A stretch of 64,000 bases of DNA from Aphrocallistes beatrix (lineage: Eukaryota > Porifera > Hexactinellida > Sceptrulophora > Aphrocallistidae): NCBI GenBank assembly GCA_963281255.1, contig OY725491.1, forward strand, positions 5,816,857 through 5,880,856. Direction: 5' to 3'. How positions within the stretch are numbered: the stretch's first letter is position 1; the number at the start of each line of letters is the position of its first letter. Shown here in pieces: positions 12,533 through 26,302 of this stretch. Under the pieces are notes generated by a model, which saw only the letters and a list, made by a program, of their open reading frames with translations, was not told where the DNA came from and searched no databases. The position numbers and the translations under genes are program-made.

Positions 12533-15500
12533 ATGTACTGTTGTGGAAATTATCTCAAAATTAAAGTTATCACAGAAAACAACTTTGTTCAAATAATATG
12601 CTTAATTATCTTCATCGTAACTGGACTTAGAGGTAATTCAATGTATAGTTAGTATCTTTTTACTTGGAGTGTATCATAATTACGAAGTAAATATACTTAA
12701 TTGTGTAACTTAAATGTTCGTTTGAGTGAAATAGCTCAGGATGTCATTTATCTATTATACCTCGTCATCTTCATACTATAGAATAATGTGCATTACAAGA
12801 TGAAATATTGATAATTTTAAATCTTTTAGTCGTTACAAGTGATGCAAGTTGTTTCTCTAAACAAAATTGTGACCTTAAAATTGGAAGTAAGTGCTATGTT
12901 TACATAAATGAGAGTGTCAATTGGTTTGATGCAGAAGATTGTTGTGTTGAATGGGGAGGTCATCTGGCTAGCCCAGAGGATGACGATGTAGTATATGAAT
13001 GTGATATGCTAGCTTCGATTCGTAACAATGAAATATACACCTGGATTGGACTCAGTAGTATAACAGGAAACCTTGAATGGACTGATGGAACACCTTATGT
13101 TGATGAATTGAAATGCTCTGATTTTCAAGACACTGTGGGAAAGTGCATAGCTCTCAATCCAACGGAATTACCCAATTTTGAATTTACTCAATGTAATGCA
13201 ACTGTCATTAATGGAAAACAAACTTCATACATCTGTGAAAAGAGTGGTGAGTTTAATTAGAAAAATGAAAAAATTTCAGTTCACATAGTTATAATATTGC
13301 TCTTTTATTATTTTTAAATTCGTGATAAAACACAAAGGCATTACTACACTTTGTCCTTTAGAATCGAAATATGAAAGGCGAAAGAAACAATTTGCATTCT
13401 AAGCAATTAATTTGATTAATCTATGACATTGAATGATATTCTTAGCTTAATTAGAATGAACATCAGTAACAGCATTAATTTATAATTATCATCGGCACAA
13501 CTAGGTTCCGGTCGCTGGGTGGGTACATGCTTCCAAAACAGCCCTAGTTGTCCCTATTGCTTGTATAAAAATTAGGAAATACAATAAAACTTCAATCAAA
13601 ATAGCTGTCACACATATTTATGATACGAGGGTCACTCAATATGTTTTGAGCCTGAAGTAGTTGCTTCCGTTTGATTTTGTTGAAAATTTCTAGGATTATT
13701 CATCTACCTATTATTATCTTTGACTTTGAGTTTGATTTCAATCGGACAAGTTTCTAAAATATTGTGATGAAGAATTTATCTAAGATATTTTGTATTAGCA
13801 TATATGAAAACACAACCACAAGTGTTGAATTGGGATATCTTTGAACATTTATTTATGTTTTGCAAACGAAATTTAAATATGATAATCATAGAATCCCCCC
13901 GGATTGTGAATACAGTGGAATTTGCTTATTAGTAACTCCCTTATTAGCAATATTGCTCTATTAGCAACCAATCTTCAGGTTCCAGGTGAAGATTTTGTAT
14001 TAATTCTGTTCCCTTATTAGCAACTTCGCGTATTAGCAACCATTTTATGAGCAAAACTCGAGTTGCTAATAAGCGAATTCCACTGTATATCGCATCATTG
14101 ATAATATTGAATTATCAAAAGTTTGTTCCCAACTATCATTTTTCCATAAAGAGAATAAATAAAATTCCATAGGAAATGGCTTGCAAATGTGTCGGAGTCA
14201 ACAAGGACACTCCATTATATGTGGCATAATATTTAGAAACTTTTGTCCAATCTAACTCAAAGCCAAAGTACAAGTAATAATAGGTAGATGAATAATCCTA
14301 GGTATTTTCAACACAATCAAATGGAAGCAACTACTCCAGGCTCAAAACTTATCTAGTGACCCTCGTATAACAACTCGAGTCATATATATATTTTGATTTG
14401 AGTTTATTTTTCCAATAAACATTAGTTTTAAGATTTGAGAACATAAAATAACTATTCTAAACTTCTCCAGACACACCTAACACACAGATCCTAACTCCTA
14501 CTTCCATTCGTGTGAGCTGGTACCCTCTCCTCCAAAGAGACCAGAATGGAAACTTTACAATGTACAACATAAGTTACACTGGACAGTTATTCAACACTAG
14601 TACACAATATGTTCGTGTTGACGTGGCAGCCGACATGTACACATCTCCTGTCTCTGTCGATATTTCAGAGTTAGAGGAATATACGAACTATACTATCAGT
14701 GTTAGTGCTATCAACGAAGTAGGAGATGTTGTAATTTCAGCCGAAGTAACTCGAATGACAAATATTTCTGGTATGATCCTACGTTATTTTGATATTTATT
14801 CTTTATCAGTACTGTATACAACTGTCAAGATACTAGTATGTCTCCGTCGAGTATCTCAATATTCTCTTTTAGCCAAGATTTCTAATAATATACAACATTT
14901 TCCTTTTAGCTTCACTTCCTCAGAATGTTATTGTAAGGAGTACTAATAACGCGACTTCAATCAGAATATGCTTCTCTCCTCCTCCTGAAAGCTATCAGAA
15001 TGGTCCAATCAACTCATTCAGCATTTACTCTCAAGGAACGCCGTTCGATATATCAAAAAGAACTCACATTTTACAAGTCAATCCAAACTGTCCTTTGAAT
15101 GGGAATTTTTGTACAAACCTCACTAATCTAGAAGAATATAACAACTACACTATAACAGTGAGTGCTGTTAATGCTGCTGGAACAGGACCTGAAAGTTCTC
15201 CCATCACACACTTAACAAATCAAGCAGGTATAATTATATCGATATAGCTTCATATATAATTAATTATAATGACGGTCTGATGTTAGTAATGTGCACTATT
15301 ATTTAGCTCCTTCTACACCTCCATTAAACCTTACCGTTACGACAGTGAATAATTCAGCTATTAAAGCAGAATGGAATGCACCAAATCTGATTCATCAAAA
15401 CGGAATTCTAACAGAATATCAAATTGATTATTATAAAATGGATGAAAGTACACCAAATATATCGATCAACCTTCTTGCAGATACTCACTCTAAAGTAATA

Positions 15501-18500
15501 ACGAATCTCGATATTAATGTAAACTACTGTGTAACGATCAGAGTTGCTACAATTGCAGGTTTCAGCACCACAAGTTCACCAGTGTGTGCAACTACCCATG
15601 AACCTGGTAAGTTACAGATATTAATTGAGATTGTAGATGTCTATTACAGTACACCCTCGCTAATCCGAACAGCCCTGTGCCAATGATCGAAAAGATCGTT
15701 CGGATTAGTGAATTTGTTCCGATTAATGAAATAACACTAATTGAATGGGGCATTAACTATAATAAATTTGAATTGTTAGAATAGTAAAGATAATATTATA
15801 TGATTGCTTTTTTTAACGAGATTTCTCAATCCTATTGAAAGATATAATATTACAAACGTTTTATTTAAAGAATAGAGGCGAATAAGATTATATCTTGGGT
15901 GTTTTCAGATTGTAAGAATGGAGTGTTCGGATTAGCGAGGGTGTACTGTATACATTTTCAGATTGCCTTAAATCAACCTAAAGGAGCAGCTCGCGCTTCT
16001 AGGTGATTCCTTTGTTTCATCATTACTTATATATTTGTAGATGCATTAGCTGTATTAGAAAGACTAATAGAGCAACTGAATATGGCTGAATTCATATCTG
16101 GAGAGACCACAGAGCAAATGATATCTTTAATAGAAACAATAATCAATTCAACTCTTGGTGAAGATGAGAGCGAAATACTAGAGAGTGCTGTTAAAGTGGT
16201 AGAATTGATCATTCAAAAATCAAATACACTCAGTAATTCTACTACAAGCAGGATTACTCAAATATTGAGTTATGTCATAGAGAGAGCTGTTAGCTCTGAA
16301 GATCAAGTTCAAGATATAGTAAGTTCAATCTTACCCAATTTTAGCAACTAATCATATATTCTTTCACATAGTTATTTGGTTTCAAAACCAGCGATATGCT
16401 TGAAGCTAGTTCATTAATTTAAAAGTCAATAGTATTCCAAGATTCAATGGTCTATAGAACAACATTAATTCAATGTAATTTTCAGGAAATTGAAGTACAA
16501 TCAATTGTAGCTACTGCATCTACTTTATTAGTCTCCACACTCACTGCATTAGAAACCTTTTCAACACGGCTTATTGAAGAGTTAGAGAGAAGCAGTAGCA
16601 ATATTCTCATAGTGAACTCGGAACGCATTACAATCATAGTGCAAAAAGTTCAGCTATGCCAAATGTCTGGGAGTGATAGTGTTCCTGGAATAACTATACC
16701 AAAAAGAACATCTGATGATGCGGACTATTCAGTTTCACTTCTATTACCATTTGAATCTGTCGGTTCACAATGTAATCTAACAGTGAGTTCACTCTTAATA
16801 GGTTATTGTATCCATTCCCTAATTTGAGGTGCATATGATTTTGAAATTTTAGGATTTATATACTATGTGCATTCCATACTATTGAAATTTATTTACTTCT
16901 TTGTTTTTGCTAGATTGCCACTTCTTTTGTGAGAATGGCTAGGAATGAAACAAGAAAATCAGAGATTCCAATTCTAGGAAGTGATATATTCACAGTAACT
17001 CTACCAAATAGATCAAGACACACTTATTTAGATAAAGAGGTTCGTATTTGTATTTACACATCAAGTTTATTTATCGTATCTAAATGTGCACATACAGTAT
17101 ATAAGTTACTAGTTAGCAAAATGAAGTTTTGACAGCTATTATCTTCTAGGTAACATTTTTATTCGATATGTATTCTGACACATTGTTTGAGAGTATATGC
17201 GTATTTCTGAATGGTACAAATTGGATAAGGGACAATCTTACAACGTTAGTAAAGAGCACCAAGCAAACCAAATGCATATCTCCACATCTGACAAGCTTTG
17301 CAGTGTTTGTAACTCCTCACAAGAATAGAGTTAATAAGATGGAACTCTCCATCATCAGCTATGTATTTGTTGGCATCTCATTCCTCTCTTTGGTGGTATC
17401 TCTCATTCTCTTCCTTTATGCGGGAAAACCATTTTTCAAAAGGGAAACCAATATCATCTACTTCAACTACTGCCTATCCATGCTGCTAGCTACTGGGCTA
17501 TTCTTGTTCGGGATACAGGTGGGGACATTTGACATTGTGTTATGCAAGGCAATCGCGTTCTTACTGCACTACTCCTGGCTGGCGGTGTTTAGCTGGACTC
17601 TGTGTCTGACAGGATATATCATATACAAGCTTTTCACTATTAGTAAGTTTCCGTTTGTTTTGATATTGTGGATATTCAAAACTTCAAAAAATTAAGTTGA
17701 TAACTTCTAAAACAGGAGTTCTTAAACTAGGGGGCGTAAGGATATTGTAAGGGGGGCATAATACCGGATGAAAATGTGAAGAAACTTGTTGAAAAGAAAC
17801 AGTTACATCCTTCACATTGATAGATTTGTTTGATTTAAATAGATATTCTTAATTATATTAGAAAGTAGGCGTGTTCTCCGAGTTTGGTAGTCTGAAAAAG
17901 TGTAGGTGTAGCCGCGTAGGGGGCGTGATAATTCACAGATTGGCCAAGGGCGTGGGGTCAAAAAGTTTAAGAACCCCTGTTCTAAAACAATCACTGCATT
18001 TTCAAATTCCCTATCAATATGTTTTTAACACCAAAAACCAGCACTGAATATTAATTCACTTCTTTAGATCCAGCGATTAATATGAAACTCTGTTTATTCC
18101 TGATTCTCTTTGGATGGGGCTTTCCAATCATCATTCCTGTAATTACAATTGCGGTTACCAGAGACTATTATGTAGATGCAAGTAACCATTGCTTTCTTAA
18201 TACTGAACGAGGCGTCATTTGGACCTTCATTGTACCGATTCTAACCATGCTTGCTATCAATACTCTATCCCTGATAATTGCGATAGTTCGAATTATACAA
18301 GTTAGGTCCTCAGATGATCAAAACATAAAAAAGTTAAAAAATAATATGAAAAGCGCACTCATCACAGGATTGACATTGACACCTGTGCTTGGAATACCTT
18401 GGTTAATTCTAATATTCAATATCGCGATTGATAACACCATTCTTGATTGGATTTTTATCATTATTAATGGTCTAATGGGATTAGTCTTCTTCGTTCTGGT

Positions 18501-18624
18501 AGTCATCAGAAACAAGCAAGTACAGGGAAAGTTTCAACGGATTAGAGAAAGTTATACTTTGAAACAACAAAATCTACAAGTAGTTAAGAATGTGAATGAA
18601 CTTGGTCTAAAACCTATATCTTAA
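12533..18624 (+). CDS. Adhesion-GPCR-like receptor 1: signal peptide, CTLD, three FN3, GAIN/GPS, 7TM
   Basis: Exons 12533-12632, 12830-13246, 14471-14770, 14910-15227, 15307-15606, 16041-16318, 16486-16782, 16914-17039, 17150-17642 and 18068-18624 join in frame (3186 nt, 1061 residues). Residues 1-33 are a leader; 34-172 a C-type lectin fold (motifs CCVEWGGHLAS, WIGL) lacking EPN/WND; 173-272, 273-378 and 379-478 are FN3 domains; 479-712 the GAIN domain; the GPS lies in the next exon with Cys 729 and 754 and the cleavage motif HLT at 758-760. TM1-3 precede the last intron; TM4-7 (FGWGFPIIIPVIT, TPVLGIPWLI) are in the last exon, with a short tail. It has GAIN subtype a and 7TM subtype I. There is no Ig exon, unlike receptors 2 and 5. 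Introns 13247-14470, 15607-16040 and 17643-18067 each carry a transposon. Surface location is inferred; the ligand is unknown. Confidence 0.9.
13624..14367. mobile_element. Mariner-like element with long terminal inverted repeats, non-autonomous
   Basis: The ends are TACGAGGGTCACT and AGTGACCCTCGTA, and about 130-140 bp of each arm can be aligned in inverse orientation (for example GATTATTCATCTACCTATTA at 13696 against its inverse near 14280). TA flanks fit a mariner target. The interior lacks an open transposase and contains another element at 13911-14087. It lies in the intron between the CTLD and first FN3 exons of receptor 1. Confidence 0.75.
13911..14087. mobile_element. pogo/Tc1-like MITE nested in the mariner-like element
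   Basis: A 177-bp element with nearly perfect inverted ends: TACAGTGGAATTTGCTTATT at the left, and at the right a segment whose inverse reads TACAGTGGAATTCGCTTATT. The interior repeats the phrase TTATTAGCAAC several times. It has no coding capacity. Confidence 0.75.
15645..15950. mobile_element. pogo-like MITE in an intron of receptor 1
   Basis: A 306-bp element whose ends are perfect inverse copies over at least 26 bases, beginning TACAGTACACCCTCGCTAAT and ending ATTAGCGAGGGTGTACTGTA. It sits just 3' of the third FN3 exon (ends 15606) and does not touch splice sites. Confidence 0.8.
17713..17979. mobile_element. hAT-like MITE with exact 8-bp target duplication
   Basis: Ends CAGGAGTTCTTAAACT and AGTTTAAGAACCCCTG are inverse with one mismatch. 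The direct flanking repeat TTCTAAAA occurs at 17705-17712 and 17980-17987. It is 267 bp, in the intron that separates TM3 from TM4 in receptor 1. An open frame on its minus strand is a by-product of the element. Confidence 0.85.
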
Positions 18625-18738
18625 AATAATTCATTTGTATTTTCAAGTTTGGAAAGAACTCTTAATACTTAACCCAATTACTACAGTTTTGTTATAATAT
18701 TTAGTATTTTGGTTTTGTGATCTGTTTTGTAAATTGAT

Positions 18739-18744
18739 AATAAA
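18739..18744 (+). terminator. Candidate polyadenylation signal of receptor 1
   Basis: AATAAA lies 115 bases after the stop codon at 18624, with a second AATAAA about 20 bases further on. It is the first such hexamer after the stop. Confidence 0.45.
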
Positions 18745-19339
18745 TGAATTAAGAAGCATTTAATAAATGGGACCAGTATGCAAATTCACTGACACTGAAA
18801 CCTTACAAAACATGCTTATTGGACATAATTCTGGATTGGACAAGCAAGTAGTAATAATTCACCATAGACATTTAACCCAATTTAAATTCGTATATACTCG
18901 TATACTTTCCAGAAAGTGATGTAATAATTTACCTTTTGTAGATCAAAATTTGCATAGATTCCATAGAGGATGAATTCCAAGCCTAGACTAGAATAAAATG
19001 ATTAAATGAATAAATTATGATCAAGTGCGAGTACTTAATGATAATCTCTTCATTAAAGTATATTTTCATTTTAGTTAACTTCTCATGAAACACAAAATTA
19101 CAAATACATCAGATTGAATTCTATTAACATCCTAGACAATGCAATTTTTCTTACAATATTTGCTTCCAGAATTAGCAATTCTTCACTACGATGCAGCTTC
19201 TTGCTACGTATGATGTATTAATAAAAAAAAGATCATTTTAATTTGTAATGCATTATTTAGTTAGTGTCTAATTTATGTATATTTTCCTGTTTTCGAAGGC
19301 TAGAATTTTTTAAAATATATCTTCATCTCCGCCAATCTA

Positions 19340-22300
19340 ATGCAAAGAGTAGCCTTCATCATTATCACCATTACACTTGGAGGTTAGTTTTAACTTGCAA
19401 TACGTATGTGATTTTAGCATATTTAAGATATATCCCACATATTTGGTTCCATACTCCCTAGATTAACATTACATTAACTACAGAAATTCATAATTATACA
19501 CTCTAAAATGAGAGAAAATAAATCAGTACCACCTGAAATCTCTTGTAAATAGTATTATACATATAAATACTCTTCTAGTGGTGTCAAGTGATGCTAACTG
19601 TTTTTCAAAACCGAATTGCGATTTTAAAAATGGAAGCAAGTGCATTGTTTACATTGATGAGAGTGTCAATTGGAATGCTGCAGAAGAATGCTGTGTAGCA
19701 TGGGGAGGTCATCTGGCTAGCATACACTCGGAAGAAGAAAGCAACATGCTCAACTCACTCCGTAACAGAAGTACATTCACTTGGATTGGATTAAGAAATA
19801 CCTCAGGTAATATGGACTTTGAGTGGATTGATGGGACACCTTATGATTTCAATAACTTTGCGCCAGGAGAACCAAGCGGAGATGGAGACTGTTGCCATAT
19901 ATATAATCAAGGTAGAGAGGAGGAGACTTGGAATGATCTACCATGTGGTAGCACTAGATTCGGAGACATGACCAAGAATTATTATTCTTACATTTGTCAA
20001 AAGAAGGGTTCGTTGAATAATCAATTAAGCATTTCACTAAATCTCTCAAAATTGCTTTTCCTATGCTTGTATGTAGTTAGGTTCTGAAAATTATCATAGA
20101 GTCAATGTGAGGGTTCTACAATTGTCATATTTACATTTTACATGAACATTCTTGAACTTAATATTTAATCAATATTTTTCCATAAACATTCAGTACGAGT
20201 GGGTATGTGTTATATTCCTAGTAGATAAGAAAATATTCTCCACCTAGAGTAGTGGCAGCGCATGACTTTAGTTTGTATTTGGGCTGTGTAAATACTAAAA
20301 ATGGGTCAGCAAAAGAGAAATTTTGGATCATTTTTGGTCCGAGTTACTTAAATAGTTGGACTGGATTAAATATATCGGACGTTTATAGTCCTGGATTATA
20401 TTTGATCCACCCAAGCCAAATTTTATACGAATCAATTATTTCTCGACGAACCGCCACTACCCATACTTCAGTAAAAAAACTTAAATTTGATACTCATCTA
20501 CACACCCAGCAACACTGGTCATAAATGTGCTGCTGCTAAGGTTACATAGTGGTTACAGCTCTTACGTAATAACCGGGAATTATTGGACACGATGTCAATC
20601 AGTATTTTTGTTATGCTATCAAAGGTATCTCTGTAATCTTTTATATCATATTATTGCAAGAACTAGGATCTAAATAGATCTCATATTCATTACACGTCCT
20701 GCATTTACATCGTAGAATTGCTATAAAACTTAGTTTAAATCAAACTTACTTCCGTTTAGAACCTGTAGAGATGTTAACAACAGACACTGTAACTGCCACT
20801 TCATTCCGTTTGGAATGGTTTCATCTTCATACGTCAGATCAGAATGGAGCCCTGGTCGTATATAATATCAGTTACAGAGGACAAATGTTTGACACTATCA
20901 CACAATATTTTATCATTAACAGAACCATTTTGTCAGCTCCTGTGACTGTCAATATTACAGGCCTACAAGAGTACACTAATTATTCCATCAAAATTAGTTC
21001 TATAGATGGAGTAATAGAAGCAAATAAATTCTCAGTTGAAATATCACAGATGACTGAGAGCGCAGGTAATTTCAACATTTCTTCGTATCAGATCAGCTGA
21101 TCTTATCCATTGATCAACTTTATATAATATTAGAATTCTCAAAATAGCAATCTAGAAATATTGATGTATTATTATTTAACTCTACCCTCCACTCTATCAT
21201 TAAGCATCAATCTAAAATTTGGTTCATCAAATAAATATTTTCTATCTCGAAAACGATTATGTATTAGTATTTAACATAAATTATTTATCAACAACTTAAA
21301 CCCAAGGGGCAGTATAGCTCATCGCTATATGAATAATCCGAATTGTTTCATATGACCAAATATTCAGATTTCTTCTCAAGATTATCCATTTATCTTTTTA
21401 GTCTCAGATGCTCCTCCTCAAAACCTAACTTCTAAATATATTACATCGAATTCAATCGAGATATGTTTCTATCCTCCACCTAGTATCAACCAGAATGGTC
21501 CAATCAGCTCATTCAATATTTCTTATCAAGGAATGACATTTGATGTATCAAAAAAGAATTATACTTTGAAAATATGTATCATTTATCCTTTGAAGGGAAA
21601 TTTCTGTACAAATCTCACTAATCTACAAGAATATAACAACTACACTATAACAGTGAGTGCTGTTAATGCTGCTGGAACAGGACCTGAAAGTAGACCTATC
21701 ACACGTTTAACAAAACAAGCAGGTATGTTTATTATTTCGAAACCCATATTCTAACATGAGTGAATTCATCAGAGCATCCTTACTATTAAAACTCGATGAT
21801 TGTATATATATATATATATATATATATCTGTAACGAATTGATTGAAGAAACTGCCGGGCGCAGAAGGCTGATTTTTGGCATGTGGGAGTCTTTTGGCTAT
21901 GGCTTCAGTAAGTTCTGAGTTCAGAGCAAAATGTCGACTCATCATGGAATTATGACGTCATTGTCACATTTTTAAAAGTTAAGCAACACAGTTATTCGGG
22001 CATAACTCAGCCATTATAGGAGATAGAAGGCTGAAATTTTAATAGAATCTGTATACTAACATACCTCACATATGATGCAAAAAAAGATGACTCATCACTT
22101 TGTTATGACGTCATCATTACGCATCAAAAATTTTAAAATTGACAAATTTGGTGATTTTTCGAGTGAAATCGGTTTTAAAACACTAAGATGGACATTTTTA
22201 GAGACGTTATCTCCCTTATAATTAACCAATGTCACCTCCAGGCGACCGAAGGGAGCCTCCGGTGGACACGAAGTGTCCGACAGCCGCGCAGCGCAAGCAA

Positions 22301-25300
22301 GCGGAGCGCGCTTGTATTAGTTAAGTTGGTTTGTAAATGCTAGAAAGTCAGAATATTTAAGTATTTGTGACATTTTGTGGCAGGGTACTTTTAGAGATAC
22401 TGTTAACTACACTAAATCGATACACATGTACATAAATATGTCAGCTAACATCAATCTATTCTTATCTAGCTCCCTCTACTCCACCATTAAACATCAGTAT
22501 CGAATCATTGAACAGTTCAGCTATAAGAATATATTGGAAACCTCCAAAACCGATTCATCAAAATGGAATTCTAACGGAATATGAAATTCAATATTATGGA
22601 ATGCACCAAAACACAACGATCAAAGCAATCAACAACTCTGCAAATAAACTCTTCGAAGTAATAACAAATCTTGATTCAGGTGTAAGCTACTGTGTGGCAA
22701 CTAGAGTTGCTACAATAGCAGGTGTTAGTGAAAGGAGTTCTCCTGTTTGTACATTCACAGGTATGTATGTGATATTATTCTTGACTTGTGTCTAGCTCCG
22801 AATCTGAAATGTGAAAAATTAGATTGAGAATTAGACTTAAAAATTAGCTCAATAATAATCAACAACAAATAACATAAAAACTCTTGTATTGCCATTGGTC
22901 AGAATGTTTTTACTTAGTTTATCAATAAACATCACTCTGTTAATATGACACTCCATTTAAAATTTATCATTTTCATAGACTCCTTCCCCAAAATAATCAC
23001 TCCAAGCGCAAACAGGACTGAAATCATAGATGTTTTGGGGACAGAGATTAGAAGCATTAGATGTGTTGCCACTGGAAAACCAACTCCAGAAGTTTACTGG
23101 ACACAAAATCTAGAGACAAGATTGACTGATTCTGACACTCTACACGTAGACATTGTAGACGTGATAAGAGGTGATAATAAGGTGTTCTTCTGTGTCGCGA
23201 AAAATAAGTTGGGACGAGATGTTGTCTCTATAACGTATAAGATTAAGAAATCAGCGAATGATTTTAAAGATGGATTAGAAAAGCTAATAAGTGAACTAAA
23301 TAATGCAAAGTTTATTTCTGAAGAAACAACTCAGAAAAATCTAGTCATACTAGAACTAATTGATTCAATTTTTGTTGATCTCAGTATCGAGGATGAAATT
23401 GTACGTCAGATATTGGAAAGTGCTGTTGAGGTAATAAAGTTGATGATAGAAAAGGGGAACGAGATTCTCAGTAATCAATCAATAAATTCGATTACTAACT
23501 CACTGAGTAGAATTGTAGAGAGAAATGCTATATTAGAAGATCGGAACCAAACAGAAGGTGTAAGTTTCTATTATTCTACATATAATATATTTATGTTTAA
23601 GGTAGTTAAAAAGTTGATGATACAGTCGAAGCCGTATTTTCCTATTTCGTTACAAGTTTAAAAAGTGAGAACAAAACAATGAAAATTAGTTAGAAACTGT
23701 ATGATTAGTAAAAAACGAAAATAAGATTTAACTGGTTTTAAATATATTTGGTTTCTAATAATGAACAAATAAGTAGTTTAAATTGTCTGTCCTGAGTTTA
23801 TTTTCATTGATACTTAATTTACTGTAGAGTTGTATGGGCAAAATGTAAAAGCATACTTCATAGATTATATAACAATTAGATCTTTTTAAATTTAGATGCC
23901 TGAAGAACAATCAACTACGGTTGCTACAATATCCACATTACTAGCCTCTACACTCAATGCAACAGAAATATTTCTAATACGACTAAGTGAAGAACGGAAT
24001 ATGAACGATAGTGATGTTCTAATCATAAATTCAGAGTTAATTACGATTGTAGTTCAAACTGTCAGGTTCCAAAATGATGATGTTGCTCACATAACTATAC
24101 CAGATAGAACATCAACTAATATGGAGTATTCAGTATCACTTCAATTACCAATCAATGCGATAGGATCTCAAGATAATGTATCGGTATGTTAATTCTATGT
24201 GACTGCTGCCTTTTGGATATGGCTCCACTAGGTTCTGAGCTCAGACGAAAATGTCGACTCATCATGGAATTATGGCGTCATTGTCACCTTTTTGTAATTT
24301 GAAATCTCAGTTTCACTATAACTCATTCTTTTTAGGTGATAAAAGACTGAAATTATAATAGAATGTGTATATTAACATATCTTACATATGATACCATCAA
24401 AAATGATGACTGATCACTCTGTTATGACGTCAACATTACGCAAAGATTTGACAATTTTAGTCATTTTTCGAGTGATATTGATTATAACAGTAAGATAGAA
24501 GTATTTAGAGATGCTTCCTACCTTATAAATCATCAATGTGAGCCTAGGTGTCTAAAGAACGCCTCTGGCGGACACAAAGCGTCCGCCAGCCGCGAAGCGC
24601 GCTTGTTATATCAAAAGTAGTAACTTATTTAATATTCATTTTTTGGAGAAATGTTATTCTCAACTTTCTAGATTCCAGTTGCGATTATAAAAAATACTCG
24701 GAGAAAAATGACATCATCAACTGCACCTGTACAAGGCAGTGACATAGTCGTAATAGCTTTGCCAGGAAAGTCAGGACGAGTGTATCTGGATAAAGAGGTG
24801 AATATTTAACTTTCTTGGACTTAGTTGAATATCGGAGAAAACTGAGTAATTAAATTGGGTTTGGTTCAAAATAGTTAATTCCAGTCTAAAACCCTAGAGT
24901 AATGGTGAATGAGAGCATTGTTCATGATATTCTCACCTAAGAATATCATCTAGTCCTGAATATGTATATGTATATAGATATTGATTAAAATTTTCTAGGT
25001 GACAATTTCATTCAATGTATCCTCTGATACACCTTCAGAGAGTACTTGCGTATTCTTGAATGGTACAAGCTGGCTCAGTGAAGGCCTCACTACAATTGAA
25101 ATCAGTTCCAACCGGACCAGCTGCATATCTCCACATCTGACAAGCTTCGCAGTTCTCGTAACTCCTCAAAAGTCGGGTTCTACAACTAACATTGAGCTCT
25201 CTATCATCAGCTATGTAATTGTTGGCATCTCATTCCTCGCTCTGTCAGTTTCTCTCATTCTCTTCCTTTATGCGGGAAAACCATTTTTCAAAGTAGAAAT

Positions 25301-26302
25301 CAACATAATCTACTTCAACTACTGCCTATCTATGTTGCTAGCTACTGGGTTGTTCATATTTGGTATACAAGTTGGGACATTCCACATTGTGCTATGCAAG
25401 GCTGTTGCATTTCTACTTCACTACTCCTGGTTAGCAGTATTCACTTGGACTTTGTGCTTAGGAATGTACATAATGTACAAGATCATTATAGGTATGTTGC
25501 CAATAATTATAGTTTTTAAATTTATGCACTTTTAACATGTATATTTTATTCAACTTTTTGATGCTACAATCATTCAGATAAACGAAACAGCCTAAATGTT
25601 ATTTTCTATCTTTTAGATGTAAGAGCCATCAAGAAAATATATCCTTACTTACTTCTCTTCGGATGGGGATTTCCAATAATCATTCCAGTGATTACAATTG
25701 CGGTTACGAGAGACTATTATGTAAACGCAAGCAGCCATTGCTTTCTTAAAGCTGAAGGAGGTGTCGTTTGGGCCTTCATTGGACCGATTCTAGTAATCCT
25801 TACAATCAACGCACTATTCTTGATAATTGCAATCATTCGAATTCTCCAAATTAGATCCTCAAACAAAGACAATATCGTAGGAAATATGAAGAGTGCTGCC
25901 ATCACGGGATTAACTTTGGCACCAGTGCTTGGGTTACCTTGGTTAATTCTTGTATTCAACATCGCTATTCATAATGAAATTCTTGAGTGGATTTTCATAA
26001 TCGTCAATGGTCTATTGGGATTAGTGTTCTTCGTCTTAATAGCAATCAGAAACAAACAAGTATTGGCTAAGTTTAGAAAGAATAGACGCGTGTATAATGT
26101 GAAACCACAACCGAAGGAACCTGTAGTGAAAACTCAGTCTGGTAAAGTTGATTCTCCTCATAAATCTACAAACGGCCAATTCAGAAAAAAGGTAGATGAA
26201 CGCGCTGTTATTGATGGAAAATACATCCAAACTAATTTAAACATACAAAGTTCGATATATCAACATTCTGCTAAAGGAATAGAAACACAGTCTTATTTAT
26301 GA
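19340..26302 (+). CDS. Adhesion-GPCR-like receptor 2: CTLD, three FN3, Ig, GAIN/GPS, 7TM
   Basis: Exons 19340-19382, 19579-20007, 20760-21065, 21402-21722, 22470-22760, 22979-23559, 23896-24183, 24672-24797, 24999-25491 and 25617-26302 give 3564 nt (1187 residues). Residues 1-14 start a short hydrophobic leader (MQRVAFIIITITLGG); 15-157 are a CTLD with EPS in place of EPN and an intact WND; three FN3 follow to 463. One exon encodes an Ig domain (RCVATGKPTPEVYWTQN, VFFCVAKN) together with the GAIN helical part. GPS cleavage motif HLT is at 841-843, then TM1-3, and TM4-7 with a basic cytoplasmic tail of about 75 residues. It has GAIN subtype b and 7TM subtype I and is the fullest module set in the window. 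The CTLD donor GTTCGT is non-consensus but also used in receptors 3 and 4. Repeat copies sit in the introns at 21777 and 24207. Introns 20008-20759 and 23560-23895 show nothing else clear. Confidence 0.9.
21777..22315 (+). repeat. Repeat family R1 copy in an intron of receptor 2
   Basis: Same start (TCCTTACTATTAAAACTCGA), AT microsatellite and GC-rich end as the copy at 9612-10130, and readily aligned along its whole length. It lies between the second and third FN3 exons. Confidence 0.75.
24207..24606 (+). repeat. Repeat family R1, 5'-truncated copy
   Basis: Begins inside the family (TTTTGGATATGGCTCCA region) and runs to the GC-rich tail GCCAGCCGCGAAGCGCGCTT. It is more diverged than the 9612 and 21777 copies. 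It lies in the intron between exons 23896-24183 and 24672-24797 of receptor 2. Confidence 0.7.

Noticed and set aside
17812-17994. Minus-strand open frame in the receptor 1 intron
   Set aside because: It lies in the 267-bp hAT-like MITE and is too short for a transposase.
20226-20490. Possible MITE with ends GTAGTGGC and GCCACTAC in the receptor 2 intron
   Set aside because: Only about 8-10 bases match at the ends and the flanks show no target duplication. The 90-codon open frame within it has no recognisable domain.
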